From: Halobellus sp. LT62
GTDB taxonomy: Archaea > Halobacteriota > Halobacteria > Halobacteriales > Haloferacaceae
Assembly: GCF_037031285.1 (NCBI RefSeq)
Contig: NZ_JAYEZO010000001.1
Span: 310,001 to 374,000, forward strand
DNA length: 64,000 nt
Reading direction: 5' to 3'
Shown piece by piece: positions 52,110-61,356 of the stretch. The position numbers were made by a program, and so were the translations under genes. Numbering within the stretch: position 1 is the stretch's first letter; each line of letters starts with the position of its first letter. The notes beneath the pieces are model-generated. The model made no database searches and was not told the origin of the DNA. It saw nothing but the letters and a program-made list of their open reading frames with translations.

Positions 52110-52517
52110 CTACAGATCGGGAACCGGCGAGATCGCGCCGCAGGCGTCGCATTTCAATACTGTCGTTCCCTGCTGGTCGATGAGCCGCGTGTCCGGCGAT
52201 TCACACTCTCCGCACGTCACGAAGTCCCCGACGTAGGCGTCTAGCGCCTCGGAGACGCGCCGCTGTTTGAAATCACCGGTGAACCGCGCTCGCCCGCGGT
52301 CGTCGATCTGCGCGCTCGTCCCGAGTTCCGACTGCATGAACCGGACGAGGTGATCCGGGTCGCGCGCGAGGCGGTCGTGGGTCGCCTCGAAGTTCTCCCA
52401 GACCGTCGCGTGCCCCTCCGGGCGGACCTCGGGATCGGGGACCTCGAACCGCGTGCCACCCTCGGCGACGTCCGGTGACTGTTCGAGCGCTCGATCGAGT
52501 TGATCCTCGTAGTCCAT
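52110..52517 (-). CDS. Translation initiation factor aIF2 subunit beta
   Basis: Beta subunit of the heterotrimeric factor that delivers initiator Met-tRNA. The 135-residue protein has the N-terminal helix that binds the gamma subunit, the alpha/beta domain (TVWENFEATHDRLARDPDHL, LGTSAQIDDRGRARFTG) and the C-terminal zinc ribbon (TCGECESPDTRLI ... KCDACGA). ATG 52517 is preferred to GTG 52523. Confidence 0.94.
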   Translation of the reverse strand: MDYEDQLDRALEQSPDVAEGGTRFEVPDPEVRPEGHATVWENFEATHDRLARDPDHLVRFMQSELGTSAQIDDRGRARFTGDFKQRRVSEALDAYVGDFVTCGECESPDTRLIDQQGTTVLKCDACGAISPVPDL

Positions 52518-52737
52518 ACCCACTCTATCGACGCGCGTCGAGTAAAACGTTCATATACGACCTTCGAACGCGACAGCCGCCTCGGACGATCAGATTCGCC
52601 GTCGCTTTCGTCACTCTCGATAGCAAGTAGCACACTACCCGTCTGCCGTCCATCGATCCTTCATTATTGAAAGCAGTAATTCCGCCGAATCGGGGCGTTT
52701 CGCCCGGATATTCGACAGGTCCGTGTTAACGAGACTC

Positions 52738-52755
52738 AGGATAATAATATATCCT
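52738..52755. promoter_or_regulatory. Palindromic promoter of the UPF0058 gene
   Basis: AGGATA (52738-52743) and TATCCT (52750-52755) flank ataata, together forming the AT-rich TATA region 25-40 bp before ATG 52780. A regulator binding the palindrome would block TBP. Confidence 0.5.
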
Positions 52756-52779
52756 TCCAGTCTCAACTCAGGGTTGCTC

Positions 52780-53016
52780 ATGAAGAAGCAGGAGCTCATC
52801 CACCTTCACGGCCTGCTTGCAGAAGTACACACACAGGTCGAGATGTGGGAAGACGAAGACGTCTCGCTCGAAGCATACAACGAACTCGGCGTACGACCGA
52901 CATCGATTCACAAATCGAAGACGGATCACAAAGCCGCCGTTTTCAAATTGGTCAAAGGAATCACTTCCTCGCTCGACGAGGCCGAACAGAGCCCCGTCGC
53001 GGCGACCGCTGACTAA
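52780..53016 (+). CDS. UPF0058 family protein
   Basis: 78-residue small helical protein beginning MKKQELIHLHGLLAEVHTQV, the UPF0058 signature, followed by RPTSIHKSKTDHKAAVFKLV. Family members are small helical archaeal proteins of unknown function, some binding metal. ATG 52780 is chosen over GTG 52723, which would overlap the promoter. Confidence 0.85.
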   Translation: MKKQELIHLHGLLAEVHTQVEMWEDEDVSLEAYNELGVRPTSIHKSKTDHKAAVFKLVKGITSSLDEAEQSPVAATAD

Positions 53017-53155
53017 TCGCGACCGCTTCGCTACATCCTCCAAGCGCAACGATCGATCAGCGGCGGCCACGGCTCGTACAGAGCTCAAAGCGGAATCGCG
53101 AGCGACACGCAACGCCGAGTAACAGACGCGACCCCGACTCGCAGAGCTGCACGAT

Positions 53156-53704
53156 TCAGCCGTCTTCGAGCAGGTCGTCGAATTCGGGGATGAGGTCGTC
53201 GCCGTCGTCGTCCTCGTCGTCGGCCGCCACGCTTTCACTCGCGGATTCGCGGTCGTTTTCGGGGGCGTCGTCGTGGTCGGGCCCCGCGTCGCCTGTCGTG
53301 TCGGTCTCCTCGTCTCCGTCGTCAGTGTCTGCGTCCTCGGAGTCATCGTCCGCACCCTCGGTGTCTGAATCGGGGATCCGCTCGACGGAGAGCACTTTCA
53401 AGGGGACGTTTTCGAGCCGCTGGCCGATCTCCTTGCGGGCGATCCGGGAGGCGTGCTCCTCTTGTTCGACGTTGAACACGGTCATCTCCAACTCGAGGGC
53501 CACGAGGGCTTCGTCGGCGGCGACGAACGCCGGGGGGAGCTCTTCGCCCCCCGGCGTCGTCCGCGAACCCATCGAGATCTCGACGTAGCTCAGGTCTGGA
53601 TTCAGCATCTCGCCCGTCTTCGAGATGGCGATGCGGATCGCCTCGTCGGGCGTCGCCACGTCGTACACCGGAATCGCGGCCTCGACGACGACTCTGCAAT
53701 CCAT
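53156..53704 (-). CDS. UPF0212 (DUF555) family protein
   Basis: 182-residue archaeal protein of unknown function. The conserved half begins MDCRVVVEAAIPVYDVATPD and has EAIRIAISKTGEMLNPD, YVEISMG and FVAADEALVALELEMTVFNV. The last 70 residues are an Asp/Glu/Ser-rich disordered tail ending DLIPEFDDLLEDG. It follows no clear operon; the OGG-type gene starts 1.07 kb upstream on the same strand. Confidence 0.85.
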   Translation of the reverse strand: MDCRVVVEAAIPVYDVATPDEAIRIAISKTGEMLNPDLSYVEISMGSRTTPGGEELPPAFVAADEALVALELEMTVFNVEQEEHASRIARKEIGQRLENVPLKVLSVERIPDSDTEGADDDSEDADTDDGDEETDTTGDAGPDHDDAPENDRESASESVAADDEDDDGDDLIPEFDDLLEDG

Positions 53705-53810
53705 ACGAGTAGGTTGGGTCGCCGAGGGCATCAAAGGTTCGCCCAGTTGATTGGTCGTGTGTCGTCGAGTGGAATCGTCGGGAACAGTGCGAGAACCTCT
53801 CGCGCCCGCC

Positions 53811-54770
53811 TCACGCCTCGCCGCCGGCGCGGAGGTAATGGAAGAGGTACGTCTGGACGTAGCCCGCGTACTCGCCGCCGAGTCGTTCGCGGAGCGCGCG
53901 CGACGTCTCGGTGTAGTTCCCGCGGTCGCACTCCGGGAAGCGGTCGGCGATTGCACCCCGAATCCACGTGTCGAGCGGGACGGCTTCGAGATATCCGAGC
54001 GAGAACAGGAGCACGCAGTCGGCGACCTTGTCGCCCACGCCGACGAACCGGGTGAGCGACTCGCGGGCGTCCTCGTAGTCGAGGCCGACCGCCTCGTCCG
54101 GATGCGCCTCGCCCGAGGCGACCATCTCGGCGGTCTTTCGGACGTAGGGCGCGCGGTAGCCGAGCTTCAACTCGCGGAGCTCCGCCTCCTCGCGAGCGGC
54201 GAGTCGCTCGGGCGTCGGAAACGCGTGAACGGTCTTCCCGCCGATCTCCCGCGGCTCGCCGAACGCCTCCGCCAGCGCCATCTGCATCCCGTGGATCCGC
54301 GAGACGCGCATCTGCGCCGAGCAGATGAACGAGACGAGGCAGGGAAACGGCGGATCGCGGACGAGCCGCATCCCCCGGTATTCGTCGAACGCCCGCGCGA
54401 AGACGTCGTCGTCGGGCGCGGCGGCGTAAATCTCGTTCAGGTCGTCGTCGAGCCGGAGCAGGTGACGCAACGCGGGGACCGGATCGGCGGTCGCCTCCCA
54501 CTCCAACGCGCCGTCGCGCTGGCGGACGCGCACGAAGACGTCTTCGTCGACGACGCCGTCGATCGGGGGGACGACCGTCCGGTACCACGCGTCGCCGCCG
54601 TGGACGTCGATCGATTCGTACATCCTGCCGTCGGGGCGGTTCCACAGGTACGACTGTCCGCTCTCCAGCGTCGACTGCAGATCGAACGGCCCCGCAATTT
54701 CTGAGAGGTCGATCGCCCCCGTTTCGAGTGTCGCGTCGGCGTCGCCTCCCGCGCCGGAGTGTGCCGTCAT
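53811..54770 (-). CDS. ogg: 8-oxoguanine DNA glycosylase/AP lyase (OGG1 type)
   Basis: Removes 8-oxoG from DNA and nicks the AP site. The 319-residue protein has an N-terminal TBP-like OGG domain (FDLQSTLESGQSYLWNRPDG), then the HhH-GPD helices with LVSFICSAQMRVSRIHGMQ, hairpin FVGVGDKVADCVLLFSLG (catalytic Lys in GDK) and EAVPLDTWIRGA (catalytic Asp). It matches eukaryotic-like archaeal OGG1 in length. The C-terminus FHYLRAGGEA is normal. Confidence 0.9.
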   Translation of the reverse strand: MTAHSGAGGDADATLETGAIDLSEIAGPFDLQSTLESGQSYLWNRPDGRMYESIDVHGGDAWYRTVVPPIDGVVDEDVFVRVRQRDGALEWEATADPVPALRHLLRLDDDLNEIYAAAPDDDVFARAFDEYRGMRLVRDPPFPCLVSFICSAQMRVSRIHGMQMALAEAFGEPREIGGKTVHAFPTPERLAAREEAELRELKLGYRAPYVRKTAEMVASGEAHPDEAVGLDYEDARESLTRFVGVGDKVADCVLLFSLGYLEAVPLDTWIRGAIADRFPECDRGNYTETSRALRERLGGEYAGYVQTYLFHYLRAGGEA

Positions 54771-54848
54771 CGACAGTCGGGAGGGACGCGGGGCGTATCC
54801 CGGTTTCGATGCGTGGTGCGACCGAGTTGGCTCGTTTTCCTGCCCGCC

Positions 54849-55805
54849 TCACCGATTCCGGCTGACCGGGAACTTCACGCGTTCGGGCTCTTCGTTGAAG
54901 CGCGCGAGGATCCGCTCGTAGAGCGCGTTCCGGTTTCGCGTCACCTGCCGGGAGCGCGAGAGAAAGCGCAGGCGGAGTTCGACCCACGACTCCTGCTGGA
55001 CCACGTTGACCACCGGCCCCTCCCGAACGTCCAGTTCGACGGCCGTCCGGTCGAGTTCCGAGCGGTACGCCTCAATCCCGCGACGCATCTCCGCGCCGAG
55101 GTGGTCGGTCGCCTCCTCGATCATCGTCTCGCGGGCGAATTCGAGATCGGTCTCGTAGGCCACTTGAATCGACACCTCGCTCCAGACGAACTCGAAAAGG
55201 GTCGTGTCGTTGACGACCTGCGCGGAGAGTACTTCGGCGTTCGGGACGGTGACGACCCGCCCCGAGGGCTGCCCGGAGGTGACGAGCCGCCCGCCGACCT
55301 CCCACAGCGTCGTCGTCAGGAACCCGACGTCGATGACGTCGCCGCGGGTGTCTGCGATCTCGACTCTGTCGCCGACGCCGTAGGGTCGCTTCAGGATGAT
55401 GTAGAACCAGCCGACCAAGGAGAGAAGCGGCTGTTGGAGCGCGAAGGTGATCGCGAAGCCGACGACGCCGAGCGAGAACAGGACACCGAGCCACTGATCG
55501 GTGAGAACGCCCGCGACGCCCGCCGCGGCGACCACGCCGAACCCGAGTCTGAGGACGTTCCGCATGTCGTGGCTCCGCCGCCTGTTCGACAGGCGCGAAG
55601 CGAGTACCGACTCCACGACGAGGTATGCGCCAGTCGCTGCGGCGAGAACGGCCGCGGCGACCAATCCCCGCGAGAGAAGCGGTTGCAGTTGCACGCCGCC
55701 GACGAGAACCTCGGCAACCCCGTCAGAGGAGCGGACCGCGGTCGCGGCGAGTGCGAGTCCGACGGCGGCGACGAGCGAGACGTATCCGGCTGAGCGACGA
55801 ACCAC
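54849..55805 (-). CDS. mscS: MscS-type mechanosensitive channel
   Basis: 318-residue small-conductance mechanosensitive channel subunit, releasing solutes on hypo-osmotic shock. Three to four hydrophobic helices occupy residues 1-130, the last (GVVGFAITFALQQPLLSLVG) being the pore-lining helix. KRPYGVGDRVEIADTRGDVIDV is the MscS beta domain, followed by the alpha/beta C-terminal domain. No extra sensor domain. Confidence 0.9.
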   Translation of the reverse strand: MVRRSAGYVSLVAAVGLALAATAVRSSDGVAEVLVGGVQLQPLLSRGLVAAAVLAAATGAYLVVESVLASRLSNRRRSHDMRNVLRLGFGVVAAAGVAGVLTDQWLGVLFSLGVVGFAITFALQQPLLSLVGWFYIILKRPYGVGDRVEIADTRGDVIDVGFLTTTLWEVGGRLVTSGQPSGRVVTVPNAEVLSAQVVNDTTLFEFVWSEVSIQVAYETDLEFARETMIEEATDHLGAEMRRGIEAYRSELDRTAVELDVREGPVVNVVQQESWVELRLRFLSRSRQVTRNRNALYERILARFNEEPERVKFPVSRNR

Positions 55806-55869
55806 GTTCCGGACTCGACGCGCTCGGACAAAAAACGGCGGGACGTGACGTTTCGACGCGGGTCCGCTC

Positions 55870-57360
55870 TCAGTCCCTGATGTGCTCGTCGGTCAGGCGC
55901 GCGAGTCGGGCCGCGAGGCCGTCGTCGAATGCCTCCCACGTACACCGCCACGCCCAGTTCCCCGAGGCGGTTCCCGGGCGGTTGAACCGCGCCTCCTCGC
56001 CGAGACCGAGGACGTCCTGAACGGTCGTGAACGCCAGCGCGGCGTCGGAGCGCCAGACCGCCTCGATCATCGACCAGTTGATCTCCGAGCCGTCCGCGCC
56101 GATGTTGTAGTGGAGGCAGTCGCGCTGCTGTGGCGGAAGCGACTCGTAGTACCCATAGAGCGTGTTCGTGTCGTGCGTCGAGGTGTACGCGACGCTGTTC
56201 TCGCGGTAGTGCATCGGCTGGTACATATCGCCCTCGCGGCACCAGTCGGCGTAGTGGGGGACGCGCATCGCGGGAAAGCCGAAGCGCTCGCGGAGGTCGA
56301 CGAGCGACTGGTCGACGAAGCCGAGGTCCTCGACGACGAACGGCAGGTCGTCGAGTCGCTCGGCGACGGTCTCGAAGAAGTCGACGCCGGGCGCGTCGCG
56401 CCACTCGCCGTCTCCGGGATCGTCTGACTCCGCCGGGATCGCCCAGAACTCGTCGAACCCCTTGAAGTGGTCGATGCGGGTGACGTCGACGAGGTCGAAC
56501 AGGCGGTCGAGCCGATCGAGCCACCACTCGTAGCCGTTCGCTCGGAGCGTCTCCCAGTCGTAGACGGGGTTCCCCCAGCGCTGCCCGTCGTCGCCGGGGT
56601 TCGGCGGGACGCCCGCGACGGCGGCGGGTTCGCCTCCCTCCATCAGGTCGAACGCCTCGGGATTCGCCCAGACGTCGGCGCTGTCGAGCGCGACGTAGAT
56701 CGGCAGGTCGCCAACGAATTCGACGCCGCGCTCGTCGGCGTAGCGTCTGAGGTCGCGCCACTGGGCGTCGAAGGCGAACTGAACGAACTCGCGGTAGCGG
56801 ATCTCCTCGGACAGCTCCTCGCGGTGTCGCGCGAGCGCGCTCGATTCGCGGGCGCGGATCGGCTCGGGCCAGTCGGTCCACGCGCCGTCGTACCGCGTCC
56901 GCAACGCCATAAAGAGCGCGTAGTCATCGAGCCAGCCCGACTCGCGCTCGCGGAACGCCTCGAACTCCTCCCGCGTCGTCGCGGCCGCGTCCCTGTGGAA
57001 GTTCTCCGCGGCCGCCCGGAGCCGATCGGTCTTGTACTCGCGGACCGTCTCGTAGTCGACCTCGTGGGGCGAGAAATCGGGAGCGGAATGCAGATCGATC
57101 TCGTCGAGGTGACCCGCGTCGACGAGGCGCTCGAGGCTCACGAGGAGCGGGTTGCCGGCGAACGCCGAGTAAGCCTGATACGGCGAGTCCCCGTGAACCG
57201 AGGCTGTCGGTCCGAGCGGACAGAACTGCCAGTGGGACTGTTCGGCGTCGGCGAGCCAGTCGACGAACGCGCGCGCGCCGCTGCCGAGGTCGCCGATGCC
57301 GTGCGGACCGGGAAGCGATGTGAGGTGGAGGAAGACCCCGGCTCGTCGGTCGAATCGCAT
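55870..57360 (-). CDS. malQ: 4-alpha-glucanotransferase (amylomaltase, GH77)
   Basis: Transfers alpha-1,4-glucan segments between chains in maltodextrin/glycogen metabolism. The 496-residue GH77 protein shows GVFLHLTSLPGPHGIGDLG, SPYQAYSAFAGNPLLVSL, VGDLPIYVALDSADVW, VTRIDHFKGFDEFWAIPA (nucleophile Asp in RIDHF), FVVEDLG (acid/base Glu) and TSTHDTNTLYGYY (third Asp), a complete active site. No other sugar gene lies beside it. Confidence 0.94.
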   Translation of the reverse strand: MRFDRRAGVFLHLTSLPGPHGIGDLGSGARAFVDWLADAEQSHWQFCPLGPTASVHGDSPYQAYSAFAGNPLLVSLERLVDAGHLDEIDLHSAPDFSPHEVDYETVREYKTDRLRAAAENFHRDAAATTREEFEAFRERESGWLDDYALFMALRTRYDGAWTDWPEPIRARESSALARHREELSEEIRYREFVQFAFDAQWRDLRRYADERGVEFVGDLPIYVALDSADVWANPEAFDLMEGGEPAAVAGVPPNPGDDGQRWGNPVYDWETLRANGYEWWLDRLDRLFDLVDVTRIDHFKGFDEFWAIPAESDDPGDGEWRDAPGVDFFETVAERLDDLPFVVEDLGFVDQSLVDLRERFGFPAMRVPHYADWCREGDMYQPMHYRENSVAYTSTHDTNTLYGYYESLPPQQRDCLHYNIGADGSEINWSMIEAVWRSDAALAFTTVQDVLGLGEEARFNRPGTASGNWAWRCTWEAFDDGLAARLARLTDEHIRD

Positions 57361-57503
57361 ACTCGAAGCAGCCGGGGGAGTAAGTTAAGCGTGTGGTGGT
57401 CGAGACGCGCGGCGATCGAGAACGCGACCGCGACGGACCGTGGCGTGGTCACGGAGTCGACGAATCGCCCACAGTTAACACCGCGCGGTACCTTTCGGCG
57501 GTC

Positions 57504-58409
57504 GTGCATCCGAAAACGGCCCTCATCACCGGCTGTTCGTCCGGCATCGGCCGCGCGGCGGCACTGGCCTTCCTCGAGGAGGACTGGTGCGTCTACGCGA
57601 CGGCCCGCAACCCCGCCGATATCGAGACGCTCGGCGAGAAGGGCTGCCGCATCGCGACGCTCGACGTCACCGACGGAGACGACGTCGACAGAGTGGTCGA
57701 CCGCGTCGTCGAGGAGGAGGGGCACATCTCCTGTCTCGTCAACAACGCCGGGTTCGGGCAGATGGGGCCGCTCGAAGACGTTCCGACCGAACAGGTCCAT
57801 CGGCAGTTCGAGGTGAACGTCTACGGCCCCCACCGGCTCATCCGCGCGGTCCTTCCACACATGCGAGCCCAAGAGGACGGGACCATCGTGAACGTCTCCA
57901 GCGCCGCCGGGCGCGTCTCGTTCCCCGGCGGCGGCGTCTACTCGGGATCGAAGTTCGCGCTCGAAGCGATGAGCGACGCCCTCCGCAACGAGGTCGACGA
58001 GTACGGCATCGACGTCGCCGTCATCGAGCCCGGCCCGGTCGAGACGAGCTTCGCAGAGCGCGTCGAGCGCGAAGTCAACGGCGACGGTGAGAACAGCGAC
58101 GGCACGGACACCGATGCGGGCGACGCCGACACCAGTGCGGGCGACGCCAACGAGTCGATCGCTGGAATCGAACGATCGGGAGCCTACGAGTCGTTCTACG
58201 ACCTCTTCTCGGAGACGCAGTTGATCGGCGGCGACGGACTCGGGGCCATCTCGCCCGAGCGCGTCGCCGAAGACATCGTCGACGCCGCGTCGTCGACGAA
58301 ACCGCGAGCGCGTTATCAGCCCGGAACCGCCGCCCGCGTCGCCGTCCTCGCGCGGCACCTCCCCTCGCGGTGGCTCGACACGGCGTATCGGTACCTCAGA
58401 AAGCTGTAG
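57504..58409 (+). CDS. Short-chain dehydrogenase/reductase
   Basis: 301-residue NAD(P)-dependent oxidoreductase. The cofactor loop is TGCSSGIGRA (near residue 10), NNAG in CLVNNAGFGQMG, catalytic Ser in VNVSSAAGRVSF, and YSGSK (Tyr and Lys) later. A 30-residue Asp/Gly-rich acidic insert follows EREVNGDGE. GTG 57504 starts the conserved fold; an upstream in-frame GTG at 57393 adds a non-acidic leader. Substrate unknown; the PHRLIRAVLPHMR region fits retinol/oxidoreductase-like SDRs. Confidence 0.87.
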   Translation: MHPKTALITGCSSGIGRAAALAFLEEDWCVYATARNPADIETLGEKGCRIATLDVTDGDDVDRVVDRVVEEEGHISCLVNNAGFGQMGPLEDVPTEQVHRQFEVNVYGPHRLIRAVLPHMRAQEDGTIVNVSSAAGRVSFPGGGVYSGSKFALEAMSDALRNEVDEYGIDVAVIEPGPVETSFAERVEREVNGDGENSDGTDTDAGDADTSAGDANESIAGIERSGAYESFYDLFSETQLIGGDGLGAISPERVAEDIVDAASSTKPRARYQPGTAARVAVLARHLPSRWLDTAYRYLRKL

Positions 58410-58424
58410 CGCGGGCGATCGAAA

Positions 58425-59717
58425 TCAGGCCAGACACGCGGCGACGACCCGGAGCGCCCCCTCGCCGCGCACCTCTTCGGCGAGAAGCGGTACGCGTCTC
58501 ACGTCGCGGCCTCTGAACAGCTCGGTCGCGCGACCGATGGCGTCCTGCTGGACGCCCCAGCGGCGCTGGCAGAACTCGCAGTTCTCTAAGTCGGGCGAGA
58601 CGACCCACTGGTTGTCGACCTCGGCGGCGGTCACGTCGGCGAGGTCCTCCATCACGCGGTTGACGACGAGCGTCTGCACCGGGATTCCGTACCCGTCGAG
58701 GCGTTCGACGAGCCGCTCGGACTCGACGACGCTCATCTCCTCGGGGATCATCACGACGCGGAAATCGGTCTTCCGCGGGTCGCGAAGGACCGCGCGCAGC
58801 CGTTCGATCCGCTCGCGAAGCTCGTCGAGGTCGGGCGCGGCGGCGTCCTGAGCGCCCATCCCGAACATTCCTTTGACGCCCTCCATCATCCCCGAGAACT
58901 GCTGGCGGAGCTTCGCGACCCGCCCGAGCATCGTGTCCATCATCTCGGGGAGTTCGAGCAGCCGGAGCGTGTGCCCCGTCGGCGCGGTGTCGACGACGAC
59001 CCGATCGAACCGCGGGTCATCGAGGTATTCGAGCAGCTGTTGCATCGCCGCCGCCTCGTCGGCTCCGGGCATCGACCCGGGTCCCATCGTGCCACCGAGC
59101 AGTTCTTCCATCCCGCCGAGGTCGCCGAACGGGGACGCGCCACCCGCGTCACTCTCCCCGGGGGCGAATCCGTCGTCGGCGAACGGACCGCCGTTCCCGC
59201 CGTTCGCGTCGTCGGCGAAGGGGTTCCCCTCGACGTCGGCGTCGTGATCGAAGCCCGAGTCGTCGCCGGCTTGCCCGGTCGCTCCGCCGCCGTCCTCTCC
59301 CTGCGAGAACGGCCCGGCGACGACCGCGTCGGGATCGATCTCCGCGGCGTACAGCGGCATCGACTCGCGAATCCGCGTCGGTTCCGGCGGCACGTCGACG
59401 CCGAGAGTGTCGGACAGCGAGTGCGCCGGGTCGGTCGAAACCACGAGCGTCGACGTCCCGGCGGCCGCCGAGGAAAGCGCCGTCGCGGCCGCCATCGTCG
59501 TCTTGCCGACGCCGCCCTTCCCGCCGTAGAGAACGTAGTTCGGGGCATCGACTGACTCCGGAAGCGCCGCGTCGTCGAGGTCTCCGCTCGGCTCGTCACG
59601 CTCCTCGGAGCCGACGCTCTCGACGGCCTCGACGTCGATCGAGGTGTCCCCCTCCGGCGCGTCGCTCTCGGATTCGTGCTCGTCGCCACCCGCGGCGTCG
59701 ACGTCGGTACTCGACAT
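58425..59717 (-). CDS. arsA: ArsA/Get3-family ATPase with large acidic Gly-rich insert
   Basis: P-loop ATPase of the ArsA/Get3 (TRC40) family, 430 residues. After an acidic leader of 65 residues comes YGGKGGVGKTTMAAATALSS (deviant Walker A), VVSTDPAHSLSDTLG (switch I), VVVDTAPTGHTLRLLELP (switch II) and FRVVMIPEEMSVVESERL. The C-terminal CEFCQRR is the metal-binding CxxC typical of Get3. An insert between residues about 135 and 220 is rich in Gly/Asp with repeated PFADD/PFGD motifs. A tail-anchored-protein role is inferred from CxxC; no arsenic genes are nearby. Confidence 0.9.
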   Translation of the reverse strand: MSSTDVDAAGGDEHESESDAPEGDTSIDVEAVESVGSEERDEPSGDLDDAALPESVDAPNYVLYGGKGGVGKTTMAAATALSSAAAGTSTLVVSTDPAHSLSDTLGVDVPPEPTRIRESMPLYAAEIDPDAVVAGPFSQGEDGGGATGQAGDDSGFDHDADVEGNPFADDANGGNGGPFADDGFAPGESDAGGASPFGDLGGMEELLGGTMGPGSMPGADEAAAMQQLLEYLDDPRFDRVVVDTAPTGHTLRLLELPEMMDTMLGRVAKLRQQFSGMMEGVKGMFGMGAQDAAAPDLDELRERIERLRAVLRDPRKTDFRVVMIPEEMSVVESERLVERLDGYGIPVQTLVVNRVMEDLADVTAAEVDNQWVVSPDLENCEFCQRRWGVQQDAIGRATELFRGRDVRRVPLLAEEVRGEGALRVVAACLA

Positions 59718-59844
59718 ACGCGAGGCGAGGAGACGAGGACTTGTGTACTTCTCGGTCGCAGTGTGGTGCGCGCAGTTCCACCCGCGCGGCGTCGGTGACG
59801 AAATCCGGCGAAAGCTTTCTTGACCCACTCGTCGAAACATCGGT

Positions 59845-60066
59845 ATGTCGACGACCATTACGACGCCTGCGGCTTCGGAGATGTGTACGTACTGTGGCTC
59901 GGAAATCTTCGATCACGATCCCATCTGCGTCCGCGATTGTACCGATGACTGCGGGTCGCCCGAGTACTTTTGCAACTACGCCTGCCTCTCGGTGTATATC
60001 GCCGAGAACGACTTGGCTGCGGGCGACGCGTGCGAGTGGTCACCGGACGGCGACGGTTGTTGCTGA
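59845..60066 (+). CDS. Small cysteine-rich zinc protein (73 aa)
   Basis: 73 residues with eight cysteines: MCTYCGSEIF, ICVRDCTDDCG, YFCNYACLSVYI and a terminal GDGCC, with an additional Cys in GDACEW. The CxxC then spaced Cys pattern is treble-clef/TRASH-like and would coordinate one or two metal ions. It is divergent from arsA. Similar small haloarchaeal proteins exist; function unknown. Confidence 0.75.
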   Translation: MSTTITTPAASEMCTYCGSEIFDHDPICVRDCTDDCGSPEYFCNYACLSVYIAENDLAAGDACEWSPDGDGCC

Positions 60067-60111
60067 CCAGCGAACAGATGCTGCCGCTGTGAAAGCGCGC
60101 TGTAGCGACTC

Positions 60112-61254
60112 TCACTCCCCGTCGAAATACGCGGCCAGCCGATCGGCCGCCTCGTCGGCGCGATCGGTGCAGAGCGCGAAGCGGACCCAGTCGTCGTAGG
60201 CGTCGCCGAAGGCCTCGCCGGGCATCCCGGCGACACCGGCCTCGTCGATCAGCCGTTCGACGTTTTCCATCGTCCCCGGGAACTCCTCGAAGCGCGCGAG
60301 GACGTAGAACGCGCCCTCGGGGGTGGTGTAGTCCGCGCCCGCGGCGTCGAGCGCGTCGGTGAAAGCCTCGATCCGCTCCCGCAACCTGTCGCGGACGGAC
60401 TCATAGTACGACGGCGGCGTCTCTCGCAGGGCGTTCTCGACGGCCGCCTGCGCGGGTCGGCTGGTCGCGACGTTCACGAGCATATGCCGCGTCAGCGCCC
60501 CCTCGACGAGGTCCGCGGGGAAGACCGCATAGCCGACGCGAAAGCCCGTGATCGCCATCGACTTCGAGAACGCCGAGGTGACGACGACGTGGTCGCGATC
60601 GAGAGTGAGCGCGCTCTCGAACCGGTTCGAAAAGTCGAAGTGGTCGTACACCTCGTCGACGACGAGCAGCGCGTCGACCTCGCGGGCGATATCGGCCAGT
60701 TCCGCGACCGACTCGCGGTCGTAGACGGCCCCGGTCGGGTTGTTGGGCGTGTTGACGACGATCGCTGCGGTGTCGGCCGTGGCGGCCGCGCGCATCGCGT
60801 CGATGTCGACGTGGCCGTCCTCGCGGACGGGGACGCGCGTGACGTCCGCGTCGAGAAGCTCCGCCTTGCCCGGGTAGTACGGGTAGACGGGATCCGTGAG
60901 GAGGAACTCCGAGCCCGCCCCGCGCTCGATCGCGCCCGCCATCGCGAGATAGTTAGCCTCGCCCGCGCCGTTGGTGACGACGAGCCGAGAGACGTCGACG
61001 TTCCGCCGGGCCGCGATCTCCTCGCGAAGTCCGCGGAGCCCCTCGCTCGGCGGGTACTGGAACGCCTCGGAATCGGCGTCGGCGTAGGTGTGCAGCCCCT
61101 CGCGGAGCGCCTCCGGCGGCTCCCAATCGGGGTGGCCCGACACCATATCGACGACGTCGCGGTCGGCGGCGGCGGCGTATCGGATGACGCGCTGAAAGAG
61201 CGGTTCGTCGTACGCGTCGTCGGCCTCCTCCGACGCGTCGGCCGTGTCTGTCAT
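60112..61254 (-). CDS. PLP-dependent class I/II aminotransferase
   Basis: 380-residue fold-type I aminotransferase. PLP contacts are in TNGAGEANYLAMAG, NTPNNPTGAVYD (Asn), LLVVDEVYDHFDF (Asp, Tyr) and TSAFSKSMAITGFRVGY (Schiff-base Lys in SKS), with ALCTD near the end for substrate carboxylate. Could act on aspartate, aromatic amino acids or histidinol phosphate. ATG 61254 starts the acidic leader; a longer upstream frame overlaps cinA on the other strand. Confidence 0.9.
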   Translation of the reverse strand: MTDTADASEEADDAYDEPLFQRVIRYAAAADRDVVDMVSGHPDWEPPEALREGLHTYADADSEAFQYPPSEGLRGLREEIAARRNVDVSRLVVTNGAGEANYLAMAGAIERGAGSEFLLTDPVYPYYPGKAELLDADVTRVPVREDGHVDIDAMRAAATADTAAIVVNTPNNPTGAVYDRESVAELADIAREVDALLVVDEVYDHFDFSNRFESALTLDRDHVVVTSAFSKSMAITGFRVGYAVFPADLVEGALTRHMLVNVATSRPAQAAVENALRETPPSYYESVRDRLRERIEAFTDALDAAGADYTTPEGAFYVLARFEEFPGTMENVERLIDEAGVAGMPGEAFGDAYDDWVRFALCTDRADEAADRLAAYFDGE

Positions 61255-61356
61255 CTCGTCTGCGGCGACGGATTCGGGAAAGGTGTGCTTTTCGCCCTCG
61301 GTGGCCGCACTCTCGTCGTCGGCCCACTTTTGGGGTCGCCCCGCGTTTCCCGGACT

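Noticed and set aside
52723-52779. Upstream GTG start for the UPF0058 protein
   Set aside because: It would translate through the TATA palindrome and adds residues not in the family, which begins at MKKQELIHLHG.
57393-57503. Upstream GTG start for the SDR gene
   Set aside because: The 37 added residues are Arg-rich and precede the normal family start at HPKTALITGC.
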